The notes: generated by a model from the letters alone, not told the origin. A DNA stretch of 64,000 nucleotides from CATOSD01 sp965226695 (GCA_965226695.1 OZ245405.1:1054001-1118000), one strand, 5' to 3'; shown: positions 42,612-53,091, counted from the first letter of the stretch. Made by a program: numbers and translations.

Positions 42612-43850
42612 CTAGCCGCTAGTCCATCTCCGCAGGTACGCCACCTCGTCCTCGCGAGTGCGGACCTCGCCGTCCAGCCGGGCGCGCCTGAGCGCTCGCA
42701 GCAGCGCGCCCACCTCCGGCCCTCTCTCCACCCCCAGCGCCAGCAAGTCGTTGCCGCCCAGCAGCGGGCGGACGTGGCGCAGCTCGTCCAGGTATCGGCG
42801 CACCCTTGCCGCCGCCGAGTCGTCGCTCGCCAGAGCGGCGCCGGCTCGCAGGGCGTGCTCATCGTAGGCGCTTAGCAGGTCGTCCACCTCGCTGGGACGC
42901 AGGCCGGAGCGTTTCAGCCGGCCCAGTACGTCCCGCAGTGCTATGGTGTCGCGCACGACTCCCGCCCAGCCCGCGCCCATGTTCAGCCTTCGCGCCAACG
43001 CCGGCGCCGCCTCCGCGGGCAAGGAGGACACCAACAGCGACAACATCACCGGCGTTGGGCCGCGTTCGGGCCCGATCGCAACCTCGTCGATTTGGGCGAG
43101 CGCCGCCTCGTCCGCGCCAAGCGACGGGTTGATGGCGCGCAGCACGCCCGCGTCGCGGAGGATCCGCAGGATCGGGGCGGCCCGCGGTTCGTCGAACACG
43201 CGCTCCAGCTCGTGGCGCAGCCTGTCGCCCTTGATGGCGTCCAGGTAGGCCAGGTCGCGGTCCAGCGCCCGCTGGGTCGCCTCTTCGATGCGGTAGCCGT
43301 AGCGGCCGGCGTACCGGGCGGCCCGCAGGATGCGAGTCGCGTCGTCGCGGAAGCTGCCGTCGTGCAGCGTGCGCACCAGGCCGCGCCGCAGGTCTGCCAG
43401 GCCGCCGAACTCGTCCTGCAGGTCGCCCCACGACTCGCCGCGCACCTCCACGGCCATGGCGTTGATGGTGAAATCGCGCCTGGCCAGGTCATCGAGAATG
43501 CCAGCCGGCCTGACGCTGGGCAGCGCGCCCGGATGGGCGTAGCTCTCAGTGCGGGCCATCGCCAGGTCAAACGTGATGCCGCCCTCCCTGATCTTGTGGG
43601 TGCCGAACTGGGACGACGCGACGACCTCGCCGCCGAGCGCTCCGGCCAGCTCGCGTCCGAAGTCCGCGCCGCCGGGGGCGCTCACCAGGTCGACGTCGGC
43701 CACGGGCAGGCCCAGCAACGCGTCGCGCACCGCGCCGCCCACCAGGTACAGGCGCACGCGGCGCCGTGCCGACTCCTCTGTGGCTCTTCTCAACAGCTGC
43801 CTCTGCTCGGAGACAAGCGCCGAGCGCAGCAGTGCGGCAACGTCTGGCAA
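42612..43850 (-). CDS. cca: CCA-adding enzyme/poly(A) polymerase family nucleotidyltransferase
   Basis: A 412-residue protein. LYLVGGAVRDALLG at 35-48 is the GG/RD nucleotide-binding loop. The catalytic carboxylates are at 52-54 (ADVDLVSAPG), RDFTINAMAVE near 130 is motif B, FRDDATRILRAARYAGRYG near 167 is motif D, and ATQRALDRDLAYLDAIKGDRL with RHELERVF follows. It adds or repairs CCA at tRNA 3' ends (or a poly(A) tail). The tRNA-Leu(UAA) gene in this window encodes CCA and the tRNA-Leu(CAA) gene does not. Start is TTG with GGGGGAC upstream. Confidence 0.92.
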   Translation of the reverse strand: MPDVAALLRSALVSEQRQLLRRATEESARRRVRLYLVGGAVRDALLGLPVADVDLVSAPGGADFGRELAGALGGEVVASSQFGTHKIREGGITFDLAMARTESYAHPGALPSVRPAGILDDLARRDFTINAMAVEVRGESWGDLQDEFGGLADLRRGLVRTLHDGSFRDDATRILRAARYAGRYGYRIEEATQRALDRDLAYLDAIKGDRLRHELERVFDEPRAAPILRILRDAGVLRAINPSLGADEAALAQIDEVAIGPERGPTPVMLSLLVSSLPAEAAPALARRLNMGAGWAGVVRDTIALRDVLGRLKRSGLRPSEVDDLLSAYDEHALRAGAALASDDSAAARVRRYLDELRHVRPLLGGNDLLALGVERGPEVGALLRALRRARLDGEVRTREDEVAYLRRWTSG

Positions 43851-43916
43851 GGCTAAGAGTCCCCCTGGCGTGATGGAGTGAAGTGGGAACCGCGTTAGCG
43901 TTAGATGTCGAGGGCT

Positions 43917-43957
43917 TTAGATTCCTCGACTTCGCTGCGCTACGCTCGGAATGACAA
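43917..43957 (+). repeat. Dispersed repeat (ATTCCTCGACTTCGCTGCGC type)
   Basis: TTTAGATTCCTCGACTTCGC, then TGCGCTACGCTCGGAATGAC. TTCC...GGAA flanks a GCGCTACGC core. The sequence type recurs widely in environmental bacterial genomes; only this copy is visible here. Confidence 0.45.
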
Positions 43958-44097
43958 GTGAGAGAGTTGTGCTCCTATCACCTGCCGCGAACCGTTGCGC
44001 AACCGCCACGTCGGTGGTTGCGCTGTGCGCGATAGTGTACCATGAGGCCGGCGGCCGGCTATGCCGCCGCGCCCATGCCAAGTGGAGGCCTCAGACG

Positions 44098-44544
44098 ATG
44101 TCCGACGCCGGACACCCCATCACAGCAACCGACCCCGCCGCCGCGGCGCGTGCCTGGTTCGCAGAGCTGGGACGATGCTGCGCCGCCGTGGATTACGACT
44201 CCGCGGAGGCCATCTTTGCGCCGGACGTCGTGTCCTTCGGCACCAAGGCTGAAGTGGTATCCGGGCTCGGCCCGCTGCGCCGTAACCAGTGGGAGGGCAT
44301 CTGGCCAAACATAGCGGACTTCCGGGTCGAGCTCGACAGCTTGCGGTCCGGCGGGGACGCGGGGCACGCCTGGGGCGTCGCCACGTGGACGTCCACCGGC
44401 TTCCACGTGGGCGGCGAGTCGTTCTTCAGGCCGGGCAGAGCGACCATTACGCTGGAGCGTCGTGGCGGTGTGTGGCTGGCGACCCACACCCACTTCTCGC
44501 TCAATCCCGGCACGCCGGCCAGGACGTACGGCCGGCGGGAGTGA
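44098..44544 (+). CDS. SnoaL-like/DUF4440 family protein
   Basis: A 148-residue NTF2-fold protein. The helix-strand opening AARAWFAELGRCCAAVDYDS is followed by AEAIFAPDVVSFGTKAEVVS and the strand set RATITLERRGGVWLATHTHF. These match nuclear-transport-factor-2/SnoaL-like proteins, which act as small-molecule isomerases or scaffolds. GGAGG lies ten bases before ATG 44098; a longer upstream frame exists but passes through repeat DNA. Function unknown. Confidence 0.78.
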   Translation: MSDAGHPITATDPAAAARAWFAELGRCCAAVDYDSAEAIFAPDVVSFGTKAEVVSGLGPLRRNQWEGIWPNIADFRVELDSLRSGGDAGHAWGVATWTSTGFHVGGESFFRPGRATITLERRGGVWLATHTHFSLNPGTPARTYGRRE

Positions 44545-44559
44545 TCCGGCCTTCTCTGT

Positions 44560-44588
44560 CCTGGGGGAGAGCATCGAGGTGAGGGAAA
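44560..44588 (+). repeat. Degenerate family A repeat
   Basis: TGGGGGAGAGCATCGAGGTG, then AGGGAA; only part of the hairpin arm and tail remains. Confidence 0.4.
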
Positions 44589-44630
44589 GGCGACGGCCTG
44601 CCCATATGAGGGTTGGTGGAGTTCCGGGGT

Positions 44631-44672
44631 TTCACCCTCACCCTAACCCTCACCCATCAAGGGAGAGGGGAC
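44631..44672 (-). repeat. Family A REP-like repeat
   Basis: TTCACCCTCACCCTAACCCT, then CACCCATCAAGGGAGAGGGG; 44 bases upstream of the CocE-like gene. Confidence 0.85.
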
Positions 44673-44715
44673 TGGCCGCCCCCGTTTTCCATCAGTAGCT
44701 ACGAAAGGTACCCCT

Positions 44716-46575
44716 ATGACAACCCCCTACGATGGCTCGATACAGCAGTACGACTCGATTGCCGAGCGCAACGTGACGATGCGGACTCGCGACGGCGTGG
44801 CTCTGGCCGCCGACGTGTACTATCCGGCTCAGGGTGGACGCATGGCGGAAGGCGCCTTCCCAGTGGTGCTGGAGCGCACGCCCTACGGCAAGACCGCGCC
44901 GCGCCAGGCCAACAAGGGCCACTACTTCGCGCGCCGCGGCTACGTGTGCGTAATCCAGGACGTGCGCGGCCGCTTCGACTCGGAGGGGGAGTTCTACGCC
45001 TTCGCCAAGGAGGCCCCGGACGGCTTCGACGCGGTGGAGTGGATAGCCTCCCAACCCTGGTGCGACGGTAAGGTGGGCACCATGGGCGACTCGTACGCCG
45101 GCAGCGACCAGGCCGCGCTCGCGACGCTCGACCCGCCGCATCTCTCGGCAATGGTCGTCGCGGTGGGGGCGTCCAACTACTACCACAGTTCCATGCGTCA
45201 GAACGGCGCCCTCGAGCAGCGTTTCCTCATCTACGCCTTCCGCATGGCGGTCACGAGCCGGGAGGCGGACGCCGACCCATCGCTCAAGGCCGCGCTCATC
45301 CGCGAGTACACGCAGCGGCTTCCCGACCACGTCAGGAGCTTTCCTCTGAAAGAGGGCACCACCATCCTGCGGCGGTTGCCGTCCTACGAGCGCTGGGCCA
45401 TCGACCTGCTGACGCACGGCGAGTATTCCGACTACTGGAGGCAGCGCGGCTACGCGCCGGATGAGTACTACGAAGAGCACGCCGACGTGCCCACGCTCTA
45501 CCTCGGTGGCTGGTACGACTCCTACGCCCGCAACACCTGCGCCAGCTACGCCGCGCTGAGCAAGATGAAGAAGTCGTCCCATCATCTTCTGATGGGGCCG
45601 TGGACGCACGGTCAGTACGAGGTCACCCACTCGGGGGACCTGGATTTCGGGCCGGACGCGCAGATCCACTACAACGACCTGCGGCTTGCGTTCTACGACC
45701 ACCACCTCAAGGGGCTTCGGTCGTCCGCGGCGGACTGGGCCCCCGTGCGCATCTTCACGATGGGCACAGGCGACGGCGCACGAGACATCCTGGGCTCGCC
45801 GGGCGCGAACGAGGAGTACGCGGGGCTGATAAGCCACGGCGGGCACTGGCGCGACGAGGCCGACTGGCCGGTGCCCGGCACGAGCTTCACGCCGTACTAC
45901 CTCAAGGCCGGCGGCTTGCTCTCCGCCGACAGGCCCGGAGAGGCGGACGGCTCGGCGAGCCGCTACACGTTCGACCCGGCAAACCCCGTGCCCACGATCG
46001 GCGGCGGCATCTCGGCTGCCGAGACGATCATGAAGGCGGGGGCTTTCGACCAGCGGGGCCGCGCGGACTTCTTCGGTTGCGATGACACGCTGCCGCTCAA
46101 CGCCCGCCAGGACGTGCTGACGTTCCAGACGCAGCCTCTCGACCGGCCGGTGGAGGTCACCGGGCCCATCGAGGTGGGGCTATGGGTGTCTTCGTCCGCG
46201 CCGGACACCGACTTCACGGCCAAGCTGCTGGACGTCTATCCGCCCAGCACCGAGCACCCCGACGGGCTGGCAATCAACCTTACGGACTCCATCATACGCG
46301 CGCGCTACCGCAACGGCTGGGAAACGCCGGAACTGATGGAGCCGGGAGAGGCCTACGAGCTGGTCTTCCAGCTTTACCCCACTTCCAACGTGTTCAAGAC
46401 AGGCCACCGCATTCGCCTGGACGTGAGCAGCAGCAACTGGCCCCGCTTCGACGCGAACCCCAACACGGGAGGCCCGCTCGGCGTGGAGCAACGCAGCGTT
46501 GTGGCGCACCAGGCCGTGTACCACGACGCGGAGCGCGCGTCGTGCGTGGTGCTGCCCATCGGCAGGGAGGGCTAG
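44716..46575 (+). CDS. CocE/NonD family hydrolase (X-Pro peptidase S15-like)
   Basis: A 619-residue serine hydrolase. The peptidase S15 fold is shown by VTMRTRDGVALAADVYYPAQ near residue 18, RGYVCVIQDVRGRFDSEGEF near 75, the nucleophile Ser126 in TMGDSYAGSDQAAL, and the cap/His region MGPWTHGQYEVTHSGDLDFG near 295. A C-terminal jelly-roll domain (RPVEVTGPIEVGLWVSSSAP) matches CocE. Such enzymes hydrolyse cocaine-like esters, acyl-ester bonds or N-terminal X-Pro peptides. No signal peptide is seen. The gene is monocistronic, before dnaN. Confidence 0.92.
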   Translation: MTTPYDGSIQQYDSIAERNVTMRTRDGVALAADVYYPAQGGRMAEGAFPVVLERTPYGKTAPRQANKGHYFARRGYVCVIQDVRGRFDSEGEFYAFAKEAPDGFDAVEWIASQPWCDGKVGTMGDSYAGSDQAALATLDPPHLSAMVVAVGASNYYHSSMRQNGALEQRFLIYAFRMAVTSREADADPSLKAALIREYTQRLPDHVRSFPLKEGTTILRRLPSYERWAIDLLTHGEYSDYWRQRGYAPDEYYEEHADVPTLYLGGWYDSYARNTCASYAALSKMKKSSHHLLMGPWTHGQYEVTHSGDLDFGPDAQIHYNDLRLAFYDHHLKGLRSSAADWAPVRIFTMGTGDGARDILGSPGANEEYAGLISHGGHWRDEADWPVPGTSFTPYYLKAGGLLSADRPGEADGSASRYTFDPANPVPTIGGGISAAETIMKAGAFDQRGRADFFGCDDTLPLNARQDVLTFQTQPLDRPVEVTGPIEVGLWVSSSAPDTDFTAKLLDVYPPSTEHPDGLAINLTDSIIRARYRNGWETPELMEPGEAYELVFQLYPTSNVFKTGHRIRLDVSSSNWPRFDANPNTGGPLGVEQRSVVAHQAVYHDAERASCVVLPIGREG

Positions 46576-46611
46576 GACAAGCCCAGGAGGGCCGTCGGGC
46601 CGGCCGACTTG

Positions 46612-46640
46612 TTGACTGTTCGGCGGTGCAAACCTATACT
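46612..46640 (+). promoter_or_regulatory. Strong dnaN promoter
   Basis: TTGACT (46612-46617) and TATACT (46635-46640) separated by 17 bases. The dnaN ATG lies 29 bases downstream of the -10, with GGAGG at 46657-46661. Confidence 0.8.
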
Positions 46641-46669
46641 GATTCGCACCCAAACGGAGGTTTCGAGGA

Positions 46670-47827
46670 ATGAGGCTTACGTGCCTTCAGGAAAATCTCA
46701 GCCGGGGGCTTGGCGTCGTAGGAAGAGCCGTTGCCACCCGCACCACATTGCCGATCACCCAGCACGTGCTCCTGTCTACCGACAGGTCGAGGCTGAAGCT
46801 TTCTGCCACGAACCTGCAGATCGCTATCAGCACGTGGGTCGGCGCCCAGGTTGAGGAAGAGGGGGCCATAACCATTCCCGCCCGTCTCCTGACCGACTTC
46901 GTGAACTCGCTTCCCAACGAACGCGTGGACGTGGACGCGATGGAGCAGCCGAAAGGGCTGAGCTTCCGGTGCGCGAGATTCGAGGCCAACATCAATGGCA
47001 CGGACGCCGAGGACTTTCCGCCCATTCCATCTGTAGAGGACGGCGTGGTCTGCAGAATCGACGCGGACGTGCTGAGAAAGGCCATCAGCCACGTGGAATT
47101 CGCCGCGGCTACGGAAGACTCCCGCCCCGTGCTCACTGGCATCAAGGTGGAGGCCTCCGGGGACGGTTTCACTTTCGCCGCGGCGGATGGCTTCCGGCTC
47201 GCCGTGTACAAGGGCAAGCTCGCGGAGCCGCTGGATGGCGAGCTCGACTTCATCATACCGAGCAGGGCGATGCAAGAGGTCAACCGGCTCATCGGCAGCC
47301 AGCAGGAACAGGTCGAGTTCACCGTCACCACGGCGAGGAGCCAGGCGCTGTTCAAGCTTGAGAACGTGGAGCTGACCTCACAGCTCATCCAGGGCACCTT
47401 CCCCAACTACGGGCAGCTCATCCCCGAGACGTGGGGCACCCGCGTGGTCGTGGACCTGAACCAGTTCTCGCAGGCGACCAAGTCTACGTCCATATTCGCC
47501 CGGGACGGAAGCGGCATCGTGAGGCTGCAGATCTCCGAGCCGTCCGAAGACTCGGACATGGGACGCGTGTCCATCTCATCCAGGGCAGAGGAGCTCGGTG
47601 AGAACCAGGGCGAGATCGACGGCCAGGTCGAGGGCGACGAGGCCAAGATCGCCTTCAACAGCAAGTACCTGGTCGACGTTCTGGAAGTTTTGGAGGAGGG
47701 CAAGGTAGCCCTGGAGACTACAACCCCCTCCAGCCCCGGAGTGATACGACCCGTCGTCGTGGAGGACGGGGCCGAGTCCACGGACGACTACGTGCACGTG
47801 GTCATGCCCATGTTCGTCCAGTGGTAG
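46670..47827 (+). CDS. dnaN: DNA polymerase III subunit beta (sliding clamp)
   Basis: A 385-residue beta clamp with three similar domains. KLSATNLQIAISTWVGAQVE is near residue 42, PARLLTDFVNSLPNERVDVD near 70, FAAATEDSRPVLTGIKVEA near 144, GFTFAAADGFRLAVYKGK near 165, and the C-terminal PVVVEDGAESTDDYVHVVMP. The ring tethers polymerase to DNA and binds partners at a hydrophobic cleft. AACGGAGG precedes ATG. Its last ~170 bases plus 3' flank are repeated at 49042-49237; see the duplication entry. No dnaA or recF lies beside it, so the usual oriC order is broken. Confidence 0.95.
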   Translation: MRLTCLQENLSRGLGVVGRAVATRTTLPITQHVLLSTDRSRLKLSATNLQIAISTWVGAQVEEEGAITIPARLLTDFVNSLPNERVDVDAMEQPKGLSFRCARFEANINGTDAEDFPPIPSVEDGVVCRIDADVLRKAISHVEFAAATEDSRPVLTGIKVEASGDGFTFAAADGFRLAVYKGKLAEPLDGELDFIIPSRAMQEVNRLIGSQQEQVEFTVTTARSQALFKLENVELTSQLIQGTFPNYGQLIPETWGTRVVVDLNQFSQATKSTSIFARDGSGIVRLQISEPSEDSDMGRVSISSRAEELGENQGEIDGQVEGDEAKIAFNSKYLVDVLEVLEEGKVALETTTPSSPGVIRPVVVEDGAESTDDYVHVVMPMFVQW

Positions 47828-47853
47828 CCTGCTAACTTTCCCAGCCTACACAA
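47658..47853 (+). repeat. dnaN 3'-end duplication, copy 1
   Basis: This 196-base segment ends the functional dnaN gene plus 26 bases of flank (CAGCCTACACAA). It matches 49042-49237 without gaps at an offset of 1384, with six mismatches counted by eye. Confidence 0.9.
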
Positions 47854-47858
47854 CTTCC

Positions 47859-48092
47859 TCACGCGGTACGGCAAGCGGCCCGTCCAGGCGCAGCCGTCGC
47901 AATGCCCGCCGTCAGCGTGGTCTTGCCACTGCCCCTTGCGACGCTGAGCGCCGCGTCAGTGACGCCGGGCCGGAACGCCCCGGGGACAAATCGGCGTTGC
48001 AATGGCAGCAAGGGGAAGGGTTGACCGGCGCGCCGCCCCTGGGTGACTGCCGGCCCGCCGAGATAACGGGTTATGTCAGCCGGTAAGGTCAT
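47859..48092 (-). pseudogene. Terminase large subunit, N-terminal fragment
   Basis: The fragment starts MTLPADITRYLGGPAVTQGR, continues FPLLPLQRRFVPGAFRPGVT, then DAALSVARGSGKTTLTAGIA, the phage terminase N-terminus with its Walker A-like motif. The next codons read ATAAPGRAACRTA and stop. Shifting one base gives ALDGPLAVPREEVV, the expected continuation, which then runs into copy 1 of the dnaN tail at 47853. The gene is thus frameshifted and cut at the junction. Of a ~450-600 residue terminase only about 80 residues remain. Confidence 0.75.
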
Positions 48093-48181
48093 GGGTGATC
48101 ATACACTGTGGCACACGGGCACAGCTTTGGCTTTTCCATCCCGGCCGTCCATACTTCGGACGACACATCACGCAGGATGCC

Positions 48182-48325
48182 CTACACGTAGAGTTCGGCT
48201 TCCCGTGACTCAGTCTCCGTGCTACACAAGGTCAGCCGCGGCAAGCCTGCGTCCTGAAGACACTTATCGCTGTCCTTCTCACTCATTCCGTCTGGCCGCA
48301 CAAAGAAGACGATCCAGTTGTTCAC
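48182..48325 (-). CDS. Small phage-like hypothetical protein
   Basis: A 47-residue frame, NNWIVFFVRPDGMSEKDSDK, then CLQDAGLPRLTLCSTETESR, ending at TAG 48182-48184. The GTG start is preceded by AAGGGGGG. Codon and residue use look coding: a hydrophobic opening strand and a charged helix. I recognise no family. It is in line with the terminase fragment, consistent with a phage packaging or early region. Confidence 0.5.
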   Translation of the reverse strand: MNNWIVFFVRPDGMSEKDSDKCLQDAGLPRLTLCSTETESREAELYV

Positions 48326-48407
48326 GTTCAGCCCCCCCTTCTGTCAAAGTCGATACTGCCCTCTGCGCACGGCACCCCGGCCCGCGATTCGGCAGTGCCG
48401 TACGCGC

Positions 48408-48647
48408 CTAGTCAGTGGTGTCGTCACCAGGGAGCAACACGTCTAAGGCGTCGTGCGCAGCCTTTCCTGTTTTTCCGATAGCATGCCAACTTACGGAGAA
48501 AGTGACATGCACTCCAGTGCCGCCAGGTTGCTGGGGAAAGTCCCGCTTTGTTACCTCAAACACTTGAACGTCGTCAAAATCACTCTGTATCAGGTTGGAA
48601 CTGAACAGGTCCCTACACAAAGCCATCATAGCCAATCTCTTGTCCAT
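48408..48647 (-). CDS. Hypothetical phage-like protein
   Basis: A 79-residue protein beginning MDKRLAMMALCRDLFSSNLI and continuing VQVFEVTKRDFPQQPGGTGV, then HVTFSVSWHAIGKTGKAAHD. The ATG is preceded by GGAGGACGT, a strong ribosome site. No family match known to me. It is upstream (minus strand) of the 47-residue gene by 82 bases. Confidence 0.55.
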   Translation of the reverse strand: MDKRLAMMALCRDLFSSNLIQSDFDDVQVFEVTKRDFPQQPGGTGVHVTFSVSWHAIGKTGKAAHDALDVLLPGDDTTD

Positions 48648-48856
48648 ACGTCCTCCATGGTTCCCTGTTGCCTAATCTTGCCCAATCCTATCACGTTAAA
48701 ACGTCCAGCACTTTCGTGCCAACTTCGTGCAACTTGCTGGACATCTGCCCCCTACGGGGGGTGGTAAATGGTCAAGCATATTGCAGGCGTGCTTAAGCAC
48801 ATTCCAGCACATTCTTTATCAAGCATGGTGGCAGCAATTTCGGACGCCACATACTA

Positions 48857-49041
48857 TCATGCTCGCCCGTCCTTGATCTTGTTCAGCATGCCCGTTTTGA
48901 GAAAGTCACCGAGGGCGCTATCAACGTTCTTGGCGTTGGCTTTCACTAAGGCCCGGACGCCCCTTTTGTGTGCGGACGCCCGCCGTGCCCTGGGCCGCTA
49001 TCGCCTCTGGCAGTTCCTCGGTTACGTCCGGGGAATGCTCC
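48857..49041 (-). pseudogene. C-terminal gene fragment at the right junction
   Basis: Reading leftward from the dnaN copy 2 junction, one frame gives VEHSPDVTEELPEAIAAQGT and AGVRTQKG. After a single-base shift in the AAAAGGGG run it continues VRALVKANAKNVDSALGDFL and KTGMLNKIKDGRA to TGA at 48857-48859. The start is missing, cut at the junction, so it is a fragment of an unknown, probably phage, protein. Confidence 0.4.
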
Positions 49042-49237
49042 ACAGCAAGTACCTGATTGACGTTCTGGAAGTTTTGGAGGAGGGCAAGGTAGCCCTGGAG
49101 ACTACAACCCCCTCCAGCCCCGGCGTGATACGCCCCGTCGTCGTGGAGGACGGGGCCGAGTCCATGGACGACTACGTGCACGTGGTCATGCCCATGTTCG
49201 TCCAGTGGTAGCCGGCTAACTTTCCCAGCCTACACAA
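49042..49237 (+). repeat. dnaN 3'-end duplication, copy 2
   Basis: This copy encodes YLIDVLEVLEEGKVALETTT through VVMPMFVQW and is followed directly by the intrinsic terminator at 49242-49280, so it is probably the original dnaN end. It has no start codon or promoter of its own. Confidence 0.88.
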
Positions 49238-49241
49238 TACG

Positions 49242-49280
49242 AAACGCCCCGCGCCGTATGGCCGGGGCGTTTGTCTTTTC
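49242..49280 (+). terminator. Intrinsic terminator of the ancestral dnaN transcript
   Basis: AAACGCCCC (49242-49250) pairs perfectly with GGGGCGTTT (49264-49272) and is followed by GTCTTTTC. It lies 30 bases after the copy 2 stop codon. Confidence 0.9.
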
Positions 49281-49284
49281 GAAT

Positions 49285-49370
49285 TGGTGCCCAGGAAGGG
49301 ATTCGAACCCCCACTCCTGTTAGGGAAGCGGATTTTAAGTCCGCCGCGTCTTCCATTCCGCCACCTGGGC
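49285..49370 (-). tRNA. tRNA-Leu (anticodon UAA)
   Basis: The transcript starts GCCCAGGTGGCGGAATGG, has the anticodon arm GCGGA-CTTAAAA-TCCGC with TAA at the centre, a long type II variable arm (CTTCCCTAACAGGAG), a T-arm containing GGGGGTTCGAATCCC, and an acceptor closing with CCTGGGC. It encodes A then CCA (49285-49287). It reads leuU-type codon UUA/UUG. Confidence 0.95.
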
Positions 49371-49417
49371 CTGACGGCGCCTTCGCCTGGCCGCCAGCGT
49401 ACGACGCCGGCGAGCCG

Positions 49418-51460
<2,043 letters not shown>

Positions 51461-51764
51461 GTCCGGCCTCCACAAAAAATGTCCCCTGTGTTTGGGAAGA
51501 CAGGGGGTCAGGCGTGTTCAGGCGTCGCTCCGCGAAAAAGCTAACATAGCGGCGAACGCGAGGTCAAGCGAGGCGGCCATTCGGAGCCTGCCCTGGACGG
51601 GCTCGCGGCCATTGCGTTTGGCTGCGGAAACCGGCCCGTTTCTCTCCTGCCCTTTCTACGCCCAGGCAAATCGGCGTAACATAGCGGGCATAACGGCTGG
51701 CGGGGGCAGGCAAGGGGATATCCGCGAAACGCTCGTCCAACGAACGCAGTCTGGAGCTTGGCAA

Positions 51765-52949
51765 ATGGCAGAGCGAGAGACCTCTGATTCGACGCAACTG
51801 AGCATAGGCCAACAGGCATGGAACAGATGGCGGCGAGTGGGGCTCGTGGCGGTCGCGATGCTCGTGGTCGCGGGCATACTGTACGTCGCGCGTGGGGCGC
51901 TGTTCCCGTTCATAATCAGCACTGTGCTGGCCCAACTGCTGTATCCGGCGGTCGCTTTTGTAGAAAAGCGGCTGCCGGGCCACCACCGTGCTCCCGACGC
52001 GGCCCGAATCGTCGCGATTCTCCTGATCTACGTCACGTTCGCGGGGATTGTCGCGGGCATCATGTACCTGACGATCCCGCCGCTGTTCGCGGAAGCGCAG
52101 GAGCTGGCCAGGAGCTTTCCGGAACTGTACGAGCGTTCCAGGTCCACCGTGGAGAGCTGGTCCCACGACATAACCGAGCGGATACCAGTCGAGGTGCGGA
52201 CTCAGCTTGAAGAGGCCGTCGCCGGGGGCGGGAACGTGCTGGCGGACGCCGCGCAAGGCATCATCGAACGAACGGTAAGCGGCGTATCCAACGCGGTGAC
52301 GGTTGTAATCGGACTCGCCGTGGTGCCGTTCTTCCTATTCTACGTACTCAAAGACCGCGAAAAGGTGGTTGGGGGCCTCTACCCGATGCTGCCCCCATCC
52401 GGACGCAAGCACACCAGAAACGTCATATTCATGGTCAATCAGGTCGTAGGCTCGTACGTGCGGGCGCAGCTACTAAGCGCCACCATCGTCGGCCTGCTCG
52501 TATTCGTGGGGTTGTCCATTCTCGGCATCGAATTCGCCGCTACCCTGGGGCTGGTCGCCGGGCTGTTCGGCCTGATTCCGATAATCGGCCCCCTGCTGGG
52601 AGCAGTGCCCGGTCTGCTCGTCACGCTCGCGAGCTCACCCCAGCAGATTATCTGGGTCGCGCTCGTGTACGTGGCCGTTCAGCTGATCGAAAACAACTTG
52701 ATCGCGCCGCGCATACAGGGTAGCGCCGTCCGCCTCAACCCCGCGATCATAATGGCCACACTCGTTCTCGCCAGCGAGATCGCCGGGCTGTGGGGTGTGA
52801 TAGTCGCCGTGCCGCTGGTCGCGGCCGCGCGTGACGTATTCCTCTACTTCTACAATGAGTGGGGCGCCGACGCCGATGGCGAGCCGCCGGCTCCAGAAAC
52901 CGGTCCTGAACCCGCGGAGCCCGAATCGGCGCCACAAATGGGGGCGTAG
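51765..52949 (+). CDS. AI-2E family transporter (PerM-like permease)
   Basis: A 394-residue membrane protein with about eight helices. VGLVAVAMLVVAGILYVARG starts near residue 26, a periplasmic/cytoplasmic helix region with LARSFPELYERSRSTVESWS near 118, the conserved AVVPFFLFYVLKDREKVVGG near 185, FVGLSILGIEFAATLGLVAG near 246, LIPIIGPLLGAVPGLLVTLA near 270, and LIENNLIAPRIQGSAVRLNP near 305. The tail is Pro/Glu-rich (EPPAPETGPEPAEPESA). Family members export or move AI-2, Na+ or other small molecules; many have no known substrate. GGAG lies before ATG 51765. Confidence 0.9.
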   Translation: MAERETSDSTQLSIGQQAWNRWRRVGLVAVAMLVVAGILYVARGALFPFIISTVLAQLLYPAVAFVEKRLPGHHRAPDAARIVAILLIYVTFAGIVAGIMYLTIPPLFAEAQELARSFPELYERSRSTVESWSHDITERIPVEVRTQLEEAVAGGGNVLADAAQGIIERTVSGVSNAVTVVIGLAVVPFFLFYVLKDREKVVGGLYPMLPPSGRKHTRNVIFMVNQVVGSYVRAQLLSATIVGLLVFVGLSILGIEFAATLGLVAGLFGLIPIIGPLLGAVPGLLVTLASSPQQIIWVALVYVAVQLIENNLIAPRIQGSAVRLNPAIIMATLVLASEIAGLWGVIVAVPLVAAARDVFLYFYNEWGADADGEPPAPETGPEPAEPESAPQMGA

Positions 52950-53091
52950 CCCCGGCTGGCCGCCCGGGGTTGGGGCGCTGCCTATAGGTTTCGCCCCGCG
53001 AATGGGTGCCCTCGGCAAAGCCATGAACGACCAGTGGCCGGTCCAGCGGCCGGCGCATCCAGGCGCGGAAAGTTTGGAACGCGTGGACAGC

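Larger units (their letters stand above)
47854..49041 (-). mobile_element. Phage-like remnant between two dnaN 3' ends
   Basis: 1188 bases lie between the two dnaN tail copies. It holds minus-strand genes: a terminase N-terminal fragment cut at the left junction, two small genes with good ribosome sites, and a gene fragment whose upstream part is cut at the right junction. It has lower GC than the flanks in places (48150-48900) and stray homopolymer frameshifts. It looks like the residue of an integrated phage, or a fragment captured with a duplicated dnaN tail. Confidence 0.65.

Noticed and set aside
48768..49211. A 147-residue plus-strand frame ending with the DnaN C-terminus
   Set aside because: It is a chance fusion of phage-remnant antisense sequence with the second dnaN tail; no ribosome site or promoter, and the first half reads sensibly on the other strand.
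49285..49370. tRNA-Leu(UAA) as the attachment site of the phage remnant
   Set aside because: The duplicated segment is the dnaN tail and flank ending at 49237; no part of the tRNA is repeated at 47853.
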